Below are positions 56,889 through 64,000 of a stretch of 64,000 bases of DNA, piece by piece. The translations under genes were made by a program, and so were the position numbers. Under the pieces are notes generated by a model. The model saw only the letters and a program-made list of their open reading frames with translations. It was not told the DNA's origin and did no database searches. Location: positions 124,001 through 188,000 of the forward strand of contig JAKITI010000003.1 in the NCBI GenBank assembly GCA_021648145.1, written 5' to 3'. The stretch comes from Gammaproteobacteria bacterium (lineage in GTDB: Bacteria; Pseudomonadota; Gammaproteobacteria; JAADGQ01). Position 1 is the first letter of the stretch; each line of letters opens with the position of its first letter.

Positions 56889-59474
56889 ATGACTGAGTTT
56901 GCTAAAGAAATCCTCCCGATTCACATTGAAGAGGAGATGAAACAGTCGTACATGGAGTACGCAATGAGCGTGATCGTCGGGCGTGCTTTGCCTGATGTGC
57001 GTGATGGGTTAAAACCGGTGCATCGTCGCGTTTTATACGCCATGCGAGATCTTGGTAACGACTGGAACAAGCCTTATAAAAAATCAGCGCGTATCGTCGG
57101 TGATGTTATAGGTAAGTATCACCCTCATGGTGATACCGCCGTTTATGACACCATCGTTCGTATGGCGCAACCATTCTCTCTGCGTTACATGCTGATTGAT
57201 GGCCAAGGGAACTTTGGCTCGGTGGATGGTGACTCACCGGCAGCGATGCGTTATACCGAAATTCGCATGGCGCGTATTGCGCACGACATGTTGATTGATC
57301 TTGAAAAAGAGACGGTTAATTTTGTTGCGAACTATGATGAATCAGAATCTGAACCGACTGTTTTACCGGCACGAATTCCTTGCTTACTGGTGAATGGCTC
57401 TTCAGGTATTGCGGTCGGAATGGCGACCAATATTCCCCCCCACAATATTAATGAAGTAATTAACGCATGTCTTGCACTGGTTGATGATCCAGAAATTACG
57501 ATTCATGGCTTGATGGAGTACATTCCTGGGCCTGATTTTCCAACTGCGGCTATTATTAATGGTTCAAACGGAATTCAAAAAGCGTATGAAACGGGGCGGG
57601 GTTCTATTTATGTACGTGCTAAAACAGGCGTAGAAGAGTCTGCCACTGGCAAGCAGAGTATTATTGTTCATGAACTGCCCTACCAGGTAAATAAGGCTCG
57701 CCTTCTTGAAAAAATCGGTGAGCTGGTTCGAGATAAAAAAATCGAAGGCATTAGTGCACTGCGTGATGAGTCTGATAAAGATGGCATGCGCATGGTCATT
57801 GAAGTCAAACGTGGTGAAGTTGCTGAAGTGGTGATTAACAACCTCTTTAAGCACACTCTGATGCAGACAACATTTGGCGTCAATATGGTGGCGATTGTTG
57901 ATGGCCAGCCGAGATTGCTGAACCTTAAGCAGATATTAGATGCATTTATTCGCCATCGTCGAGAGGTGGTAACTCGGCGAACTATTTTTGAAGTTCGTAA
58001 AGCGCGTGAGCGCGCTCATTTGCTGGAAGGTTTGGCGGTCGCGTTAGCAAATATTGATGAAGTCATTGTATTGATCAGAAATGCCCCTGATCCAGCGACC
58101 GCTAAAAAAGGTTTGCTTGCACGCGTTTGGGAGCCTGGCATTGTTGTGGAGATGCTGGAAAAAGCAGGTGCAAGCCCTTTCCGTCCAGACAGTGTGGAAG
58201 AGGGGTGTGGTTTAACGGATGAAGGTTATCGCCTTTCTGAGTCGCAAGCGCAAGCGATTCTTGATCTGCGTTTGCATCGTTTGACCGGTCTGGAAAAAGA
58301 TAAAGTCATCAAGGAATATGGTGAACTTCTGGCTCTGATTGCTGACTTGATGGATATTATCAATAACCCTGATCGCTTGATGCGTGTGATTCGTGATGAG
58401 TTATTAAAAATTAAAGAGCAATATGGTGATGAGCGTCGCACCGAAATTTTAAGAGATCGCCTTGATTTAAGTCTGGAAGATCTTATTACCGAAGAAGATG
58501 TCGTAGTGACTCTTTCTCATGCCGGTTACGCCAAAGCACAGCCACTGGATAGTTATACAGCACAAAGGCGTGGTGGCCGTGGTAAATCGGCTACGTCGAT
58601 GAAAGAAGAAGATTTTATTGACAAGCTTTTTGTTGCAAGTACGCACGATACCATTCTCTGTTTTTCCAGTCGTGGCAAGGTTTATTGGCTAAAAGTCTAC
58701 GAGTTGCCTCAGGCCAGTCGTGCTGCACGAGGCAAACCTATTGTTAATTTGTTGCCTTTGGAAGAGGGCGAACGAATTAATGCAATATTGCCTGTGCGTG
58801 AATTTGAAGAAGATAAATACGTATTCATGGCGACTGCCAGCGGTGTTGTAAAGAAAACCTCCCTTAAAGATTTTTCTCGGCCGCGTGCTAATGGCATCAT
58901 TGCACTTGATTTACGTGATGATGATTGTTTGGTGGGCGTTGATATTACTGATGGGCAGCGTGATGTCATGTTGTTTAACAGTGCAGGTAAAGCGATTCGT
59001 TTTAGTGAAAGTGTAGTGCGAGCTATGGGTCGTACTGCGCGTGGCGTACGAGGCATGCGTCTGAAACCGGGTCAAGAAATCATTTCACTGATTCTTGCAG
59101 ATGAAGGTCATATTTTAACGGTGACTGAGCATGGTTTTGGTAAATGTACTTTGATCGAGGACTATCCAAGTCATGGCCGTGGTGGCCAAGGCGTGATTTC
59201 AATACAGACATCTGAGCGTAATGGTGCTGTGATTGGTGCAATATCAGTCACCAGCCAGGATGAAGTGATGTTGATCAGTAACGGTGGCACATTGGTGCGT
59301 ACACCGGTTGCGGGCATTTCAGTCGTTGGGCGAAATACTCAAGGAGTGACACTGATTAAACTCGGTAAAAAAGAGTCACTCGTCAGCATTGAGAAAATTG
59401 AAAATCTTGATGGCGATGATGATGACGTAGACGCAGAAAACGATAGTGATAGTGATAGTGAGGGTGAAGAGTAA
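56889..59474 (+). CDS. gyrA: DNA gyrase subunit A
   Basis: This 861-residue subunit breaks and rejoins DNA for negative supercoiling with GyrB. The catalytic Tyr is residue 122 in AMRYTEIRM. The quinolone-resistance region reads [11 protein letters not shown] with Thr83 (E. coli has Ser) and Asp87. The wrapping-domain GyrA box QRRGGRG is present (about residue 557), showing gyrase rather than topoisomerase IV. The C terminus is a long acidic tail ([17 protein letters not shown]). serC starts one base after the stop. Confidence 0.98.
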   Translation: MTEFAKEILPIHIEEEMKQSYMEYAMSVIVGRALPDVRDGLKPVHRRVLYAMRDLGNDWNKPYKKSARIVGDVIGKYHPHGDTAVYDTIVRMAQPFSLRYMLIDGQGNFGSVDGDSPAAMRYTEIRMARIAHDMLIDLEKETVNFVANYDESESEPTVLPARIPCLLVNGSSGIAVGMATNIPPHNINEVINACLALVDDPEITIHGLMEYIPGPDFPTAAIINGSNGIQKAYETGRGSIYVRAKTGVEESATGKQSIIVHELPYQVNKARLLEKIGELVRDKKIEGISALRDESDKDGMRMVIEVKRGEVAEVVINNLFKHTLMQTTFGVNMVAIVDGQPRLLNLKQILDAFIRHRREVVTRRTIFEVRKARERAHLLEGLAVALANIDEVIVLIRNAPDPATAKKGLLARVWEPGIVVEMLEKAGASPFRPDSVEEGCGLTDEGYRLSESQAQAILDLRLHRLTGLEKDKVIKEYGELLALIADLMDIINNPDRLMRVIRDELLKIKEQYGDERRTEILRDRLDLSLEDLITEEDVVVTLSHAGYAKAQPLDSYTAQRRGGRGKSATSMKEEDFIDKLFVASTHDTILCFSSRGKVYWLKVYELPQASRAARGKPIVNLLPLEEGERINAILPVREFEEDKYVFMATASGVVKKTSLKDFSRPRANGIIALDLRDDDCLVGVDITDGQRDVMLFNSAGKAIRFSESVVRAMGRTARGVRGMRLKPGQEIISLILADEGHILTVTEHGFGKCTLIEDYPSHGRGGQGVISIQTSERNGAVIGAISVTSQDEVMLISNGGTLVRTPVAGISVVGRNTQGVTLIKLGKKESLVSIEKIENLDGDDDDVDAENDSDSDSEGEE

Positions 59475-59475
59475 A

Positions 59476-60558
59476 ATGGCACGTATTTATAACTTTAGTG
59501 CAGGGCCTGCAATGCTGCCGACGGCGGTTTTGGAGCGAGCTCAGGAAGAGATGCTTGATTGGCAAGGCACAGGAATGTCGGTGATGGAGATGAGCCATCG
59601 CGGTAAAGAATATATGTCAATTGCTGAAAAGGCTGAATCTGATCTGCGTGAACTGCTCGCTGTTCCAGACAATTACAAAGTGCTGTTTTTACAAGGCGGA
59701 GCAAGTAGCCAGTTTGCTATGGTTCCCCTTAATTTATTACGAGATAAAACATCTGCTGATTATTTTTATACAGGGCAGTGGTCAAAAAAAGCGATTGCTG
59801 AAGCAAAGCGTTATTGTGATGTAAATATTGTCGCAACTTCTGAGTCTGATGGCTTTAATAGCATTCCTGCGCAAAGTGAATGGCAGTTGAGTAAAGGAGC
59901 GGCTTATGTGCATTACACACCAAACGAAACCATTGGCGGCGTAGAATTTCAATGTCTTCCTGAAGTGGGTGATGTGCCGCTTGTGGCAGATATGTCTTCA
60001 AGCATATTGTCACGCCCGATTGATGTCTCAAAATATGGTGTGATTTATGCCGGAGCGCAGAAAAACATTGGCCCAGCAGGCTTGGCGGTTGTTATTGTGC
60101 GTGATGATCTGATCGGCTCTGCCCGTGACGGTACGCCCAGCATGTTTGATTACAAAATCCATGCTGATAATGGCTCTATGTACAATACTCCACCGACTTA
60201 TACGTGGTATCTGGCCGGACTGGTCTTTGAGTACCTTAAAGAAAAAGGTGGATTAACAGTTGTTGCTGAAGAAAATCAGCGTAAAGCAAAAAAACTGTAT
60301 ACCTTTATTGATGCTTCTGATTTTTATGCAAACCCCGTTGCAATTGATAGTCGTTCCTGGATGAATGTGACTTTTACATTGGCAGATAACAACTTGGATG
60401 CAGCCTTTTTGAAAGAAGCTGATGCGCTGGGTCTTAAAACACTGAAAGGTCATCGGTCGGTCGGTGGTATGCGTGCCAGTATCTATAATGCAATGCCAGA
60501 AAAGGGCGTGAGCGCATTGGTTGATTTTATGGCAGAGTTTGAATATCGAAATGGCTAG
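59476..60558 (+). CDS. serC: phosphoserine aminotransferase
   Basis: This 360-residue PLP enzyme makes phosphoserine from 3-phosphohydroxypyruvate and glutamate, and also acts in pyridoxal phosphate synthesis. The start [15 protein letters not shown] is standard, giving the ATG at 59476 rather than a GTG at 59446 inside gyr[17 protein letters not shown] binds the cofactor phosphate, and the Schiff-base Lys lies in [12 protein letters not shown]. The start is one base after the gyrA stop, so the two genes are probably cotranscribed. Confidence 0.97.
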   Translation: MARIYNFSAGPAMLPTAVLERAQEEMLDWQGTGMSVMEMSHRGKEYMSIAEKAESDLRELLAVPDNYKVLFLQGGASSQFAMVPLNLLRDKTSADYFYTGQWSKKAIAEAKRYCDVNIVATSESDGFNSIPAQSEWQLSKGAAYVHYTPNETIGGVEFQCLPEVGDVPLVADMSSSILSRPIDVSKYGVIYAGAQKNIGPAGLAVVIVRDDLIGSARDGTPSMFDYKIHADNGSMYNTPPTYTWYLAGLVFEYLKEKGGLTVVAEENQRKAKKLYTFIDASDFYANPVAIDSRSWMNVTFTLADNNLDAAFLKEADALGLKTLKGHRSVGGMRASIYNAMPEKGVSALVDFMAEFEYRNG

Positions 60559-60580
60559 ATATTTAAGGTAAAGGGAGTTT

Positions 60581-61744
60581 ATGTATAAAATTCTAACACT
60601 CAATAATATTTCAGTCGCAGGGTTGGAGCGCTTACCGCGTGAACAGTATGAAGTAGCCTCTGAAATTCAACATCCAGATGCTATTTTACTGCGTTCTTTT
60701 AAGATGCACGGCATGGATATTCCCGAAACACTTAAAGCTGTTGGGCGTGCAGGGGCTGGGGTGAATAATATCCCCGTTGATGAGATGAGTCAGCGTGGAA
60801 TTCCCGTATTTAATGCGCCCGGTGCGAACTCTAATGCAGTCCATGAGCTTGTATTGGCTGGAATGTTGTTGGCAAGCCGCAATATCTGTCAGGGTTGGGA
60901 GTATGCACGCAATCTGGAAGGCGATGATGGCGCGATTCACAAACAAGTAGAATCAGGCAAGAAAAATTTTGTCGGCTTTGAACTGCCTGGGCGAACACTG
61001 GGTGTGATTGGGTTGGGTGCAATCGGGATTAAAATTGCCAACTCGGCACTGAAGCTCGGCATGAAAGTGATCGGGTTTGATCCACAGATTACAGTTCAAA
61101 GTGCCTGGAAGCTTTCATCTGATGTGCAGCTGGCCTCCAGTTTAGATGATCTATTAATTCACTCTGATTTTGTTACTTTCCATGTGCCATTGATTGATGC
61201 AACACGCAGTATGCTGAATAAAGATCGCTTTGATCTAATGAAACCAGGCGCAACTATTCTTAACTTTTCTCGCGATGGTATTATTGATAATGAAGCTCTG
61301 TCAGCCGCGATTAAATCTGATAAAATTCATGCCTATGTGTGTGACTTCCCCTCTAATTTGATGAAAAATCATGAAAAGGTTATTACGTTGCCGCATTTAG
61401 GGGCATCAACGATTGAAGCTGAAGAGAATTGTGCTGTAATGGTCGCAGATCAAGTGCGTGACTTTTTGGAAAATGGCAATATTTGTAATGCAGTGAACTT
61501 TCCCGAAACTCAAATGCCTCGTTCAGATGCTTATCGTATTGGTATCTTTAACTCCAATGTGCCGAATATGGTGGGGCAAATATCAACAACGCTGGCTGAT
61601 GCAGGCTTGAATATTGTAGATTTGCTGAATAAATCCAAAGGTGAATATGCTTATACTTTGGTTGATGTGGAGAGTGAAATTCCTCAATCTGTAATTAAGG
61701 CATTGGGCTCTATTGAAGGTGTATTGGCAGTTAGATCGTATTAA
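60581..61744 (+). CDS. serA: D-3-phosphoglycerate dehydrogenase
   Basis: This 387-residue enzyme oxidises 3-phosphoglycerate, the first step to serine. It has the NAD loop VIGLGAIGIKIA, the catalytic Arg-Glu-His set (NFSRDGIIDNEAL, EN, LPHLGAST) and a C-terminal ACT domain (GQISTTLADAGLNIVDLLN) that could bind serine for feedback. It lies directly after serC, where most relatives have pheA next, so both serine genes are adjacent here. pheA starts six bases later. Confidence 0.95.
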   Translation: MYKILTLNNISVAGLERLPREQYEVASEIQHPDAILLRSFKMHGMDIPETLKAVGRAGAGVNNIPVDEMSQRGIPVFNAPGANSNAVHELVLAGMLLASRNICQGWEYARNLEGDDGAIHKQVESGKKNFVGFELPGRTLGVIGLGAIGIKIANSALKLGMKVIGFDPQITVQSAWKLSSDVQLASSLDDLLIHSDFVTFHVPLIDATRSMLNKDRFDLMKPGATILNFSRDGIIDNEALSAAIKSDKIHAYVCDFPSNLMKNHEKVITLPHLGASTIEAEENCAVMVADQVRDFLENGNICNAVNFPETQMPRSDAYRIGIFNSNVPNMVGQISTTLADAGLNIVDLLNKSKGEYAYTLVDVESEIPQSVIKALGSIEGVLAVRSY

Positions 61745-61749
61745 AAACT

Positions 61750-62838
61750 ATGTCAGAGTCTGAGAAATTAAAAGTTGCACGCAATTGTATTGATACGCTG
61801 GATGAACAGATCCAGAATTTGATCAATAAACGGGCTGAATGCGCTATGGACGTTGCGCGTATCAAACAATCTTCTGCCAATAAGCAGATCAATTTTTATC
61901 GACCTGAGCGTGAAGCAGATGTGCTCAGGCATGTGCAGAAACGCAATAAAGGGCCATTAGGCAACGAGGAAATTGCACGTCTTTTCCGCGAAATTATGTC
62001 AGCCTGTCTTGCATTGGAACAGCCAATGCGTATTGCCTATCTTGGTCCGGCAGGAACATTCACTCAAGCGGCGGCATTGAAACATTTTGGTCACTCAGTG
62101 ACCACCGTGCCGTTGATGGCGATTGATGAAATTTTTCGTGATGTGGAGTCGGGTGCTTCACATTATGGAGTCGTGCCGATTGAAAACTCTACTGAAGGTG
62201 TAGTGAATCATACGCTGGATACATTTATTAATTCGCCCTTAAAAATTTGTGGCGAAGTTGAGCTTCGCATTCATCAGAACTTGTTGGGACAAATGACCCG
62301 TATTGATCAGGTGAAACGCATCTATTCCCATCAGCAATCTTTAGCCCAATGCCGTGAATGGCTGGATGCCAATCTACCGGGTGTTTCACGTATTCCTGTG
62401 AGCAGTAATGCGGAAGCTGCACGTCGAGTAAAAAATGAAGCTGATGCCGCTGCAATTGCGGGTGAATTGGCGGGCGAACAATATGGGCTGAATGTCATTG
62501 CAGCTAATATTGAAGATAAACCTGACAATACGACACGTTTTTTAATGATCGGACGGCAGAGTACGATGCGTAGCTGTCGTGATAAGACATCGTTGTTACT
62601 CTCATCTCGAAATCGCTCAGGAGCACTACATAGTTTACTTGCGCCCTTTGCGCATCACGGTATTTCAATGAATCGTATTGAATCTCGTCCTTCTCGGCGC
62701 GGAATGTGGGATTATGTTTTTTTTGTTGATATAGAAGGTCATCAGGATGAACCGAAGGTTGCAAAGGCTTTGGCAGAGCTGGAAAAAGAAGCAGTGATGG
62801 TCAAGGTATTAGGCTCTTATCCTTGTGCGGTGTTGTAG
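61750..62838 (+). CDS. pheA: chorismate mutase / prephenate dehydratase (P-protein)
   Basis: This 362-residue bifunctional enzyme leads to phenylalanine. The chorismate mutase domain (about 1-90) includes IDTLDEQIQNLINKRAECA and FYRPEREADVL. The dehydratase domain has IAYLGPAGTFTQAA and VVPIENSTEGVVNHTLD. The ACT domain contains GALHSLLAPFAHHGISMNRI followed by ESRPSR, the Phe-binding site for feedback control. Its stop overlaps the tyrA start by one base (TAGTG). Confidence 0.97.
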   Translation: MSESEKLKVARNCIDTLDEQIQNLINKRAECAMDVARIKQSSANKQINFYRPEREADVLRHVQKRNKGPLGNEEIARLFREIMSACLALEQPMRIAYLGPAGTFTQAAALKHFGHSVTTVPLMAIDEIFRDVESGASHYGVVPIENSTEGVVNHTLDTFINSPLKICGEVELRIHQNLLGQMTRIDQVKRIYSHQQSLAQCREWLDANLPGVSRIPVSSNAEAARRVKNEADAAAIAGELAGEQYGLNVIAANIEDKPDNTTRFLMIGRQSTMRSCRDKTSLLLSSRNRSGALHSLLAPFAHHGISMNRIESRPSRRGMWDYVFFVDIEGHQDEPKVAKALAELEKEAVMVKVLGSYPCAVL

Positions 62839-63704
62839 TGTCTGAGAAAAAAGAAAAGATTTTATCCATTCTTGGAGTGGGATTAATTGGCGGATCTTTA
62901 GCCAAGGCGGCTAAATCAGCAGGTTTGTTTCAAAAAGTTGTGGGTTACGGACGTTGCCTCGAATCATTGCAAACCGCACTTGATCTGGGTGTTATTGATC
63001 AGGTTGCTTGTGATGTTAAAGCTGCAGTTGAATCTGCTGATATTGTGGTGTTGGCAACTCCAGTCGGTGCGATTGAGCCTTTGTTAAAACAAGCCGCTGG
63101 ATATTTTAAATCCAATGCAGTCATCACTGATGTAGGTAGTACTAAAGGTAGTGTGATTGAAGCTGTGCGCCTAGCTTTGGGTGAAATTCCCGAAAATTTT
63201 GTACCCGGCCATCCTATTGCCGGTACTGAAAACAGTGGTGTTGCGTTCGCTGACGCAAAGCTGTTTAAAGGGCGGCGTGTGATTTTAACGCCACTTAAAA
63301 ATACGGATGCTGATGCTGTGTTACGTGTGCGCCAAATGTGGGAAGGTGTGGGTTCAATTGTTTCTGAAATGGCGGTGAACCACCACGACGAAGTGCTGGC
63401 AGCGACCAGTCATATGCCACATATGTTAGCGTATTTGATGGTAGATAGACTTTCAAAAATGGATGAGCAGCATGAAGTTTTTAAATATGCTGCCAGTGGG
63501 TTTCGTGATTTTACCCGTATCGCATCCAGTGATCCGGTAATGTGGCGAGATATATGTCTGGCTAATGGTGATGCTTTATTGTCGGCATTAGAGCAATACA
63601 GTTCAGAGCTTACGCAGCTTCGAGATGCTATTGAAACTAAAGATGATAAATATTTGATGGCTCTGTTTGGCCGCTCCAAGGCTGTTCGAGATCAGTTTTC
63701 TTGA
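62838..63704 (+). CDS. tyrA: prephenate dehydrogenase
   Basis: This 288-residue NAD-dependent enzyme makes 4-hydroxyphenylpyruvate for tyrosine. The N-terminal ILGVGLIGGSLAKAAK is the dinucleotide loop, and PGHPIAGTENSGV and THMPHML-type His motifs (SHMPHMLAYL) belong to the active site. It has no fused chorismate mutase. The GTG at 62838 overlaps the pheA stop and gives MSEKKEK; the frame is open to a TTG at 62823. hisC, often found before tyrA, is absent. aroA follows after 27 bases. Confidence 0.95.
   Translation: MSEKKEKILSILGVGLIGGSLAKAAKSAGLFQKVVGYGRCLESLQTALDLGVIDQVACDVKAAVESADIVVLATPVGAIEPLLKQAAGYFKSNAVITDVGSTKGSVIEAVRLALGEIPENFVPGHPIAGTENSGVAFADAKLFKGRRVILTPLKNTDADAVLRVRQMWEGVGSIVSEMAVNHHDEVLAATSHMPHMLAYLMVDRLSKMDEQHEVFKYAASGFRDFTRIASSDPVMWRDICLANGDALLSALEQYSSELTQLRDAIETKDDKYLMALFGRSKAVRDQFS

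Positions 63705-64000
<296 letters not shown>

Noticed and set aside
56949-57155. Quinolone-resistance mutation in gyrA (Thr83)
   Set aside because: Thr at this position is the natural residue in several gammaproteobacteria, so it cannot be read as acquired resistance from sequence alone.

Overview
The window is a stretch of gammaproteobacterial chromosome, moderately AT-rich by eye. The housekeeping clusters support this: thrS-infC-rpmI-rplT-pheS-pheT-ihfA-merR-like, and mtnA, gyrA-serC-serA-pheA-tyrA-aroA. The accessory part (a cytochrome c5, an HzsA-like two-heme lipoprotein, a DUF3570/DUF4266/TlpA operon and an XrtA-type exopolysaccharide locus) fits a free-living or sulfur-oxidiser-like marine/sediment lineage. 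No species can be named from the sequence.

Layout. 1-11.3 kb: AsmA-family protein cut by the left edge, cytochrome c5, a large LVIVD-repeat propeller coupled to aroE, an orphan lipoprotein, and a tightly overlapped RND exporter / LolA-like / outer-membrane-protein operon. 11.3-19.9 kb, mostly minus strand: a histidine kinase, the TlpA-DUF4266-DUF3570 operon, an AT-rich two-gene unit (HExxH protein plus exported partner) with an integron attC-like site at its 3' end, and a diheme lipoprotein with two outer-membrane barrel genes. 20.0-27.5 kb: tRNA-Val and the translation cluster, with infC starting at a rare ATC codon.

27.5-43.4 kb is a surface-polysaccharide region. It holds a Wza-like exporter, outer-membrane protein, Wzz-like protein, BY-kinase and ExeA-like ATPase of the XrtA type. 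These are followed by a CDP-6-deoxy-hexose route with a C-methyltransferase (rfbF, methyltransferase, rfbG, RmlC-like protein), a DUF4910 aminopeptidase-like protein and a Wzm/Wzt ABC exporter. Small surface proteins lie among them: a Trp-rich lipoprotein, an FGE-like repeat protein and a cadherin/SGNH lipoprotein. There is no glycosyltransferase, polymerase or exosortase here, so other loci must complete the pathway.

43.4-48.2 kb is a scarred accessory island. It contains a cadherin-like lipoprotein with a (PA)n/(PE)n linker, a 233-bp duplicated 3' end of an acyltransferase gene, a palindrome-rich segment, a transposase C-terminal remnant, an intact Phd/PIN toxin-antitoxin pair, a dead ribbon-helix-helix antitoxin gene and the full acyltransferase. 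48.4-51.4 kb is an overlapping three-gene signalling operon ending in a hybrid histidine kinase. 51.4-64 kb returns to core metabolism: acnA, DUF3549, mtnA, gyrA and the serine/aromatic amino acid operon, which runs off the right edge inside aroA.

Three of the convergent gene junctions (aroE, the RmlC-like gene and the hybrid kinase) carry long near-perfect hairpins without a U tract, apparently the local style of two-way terminator.
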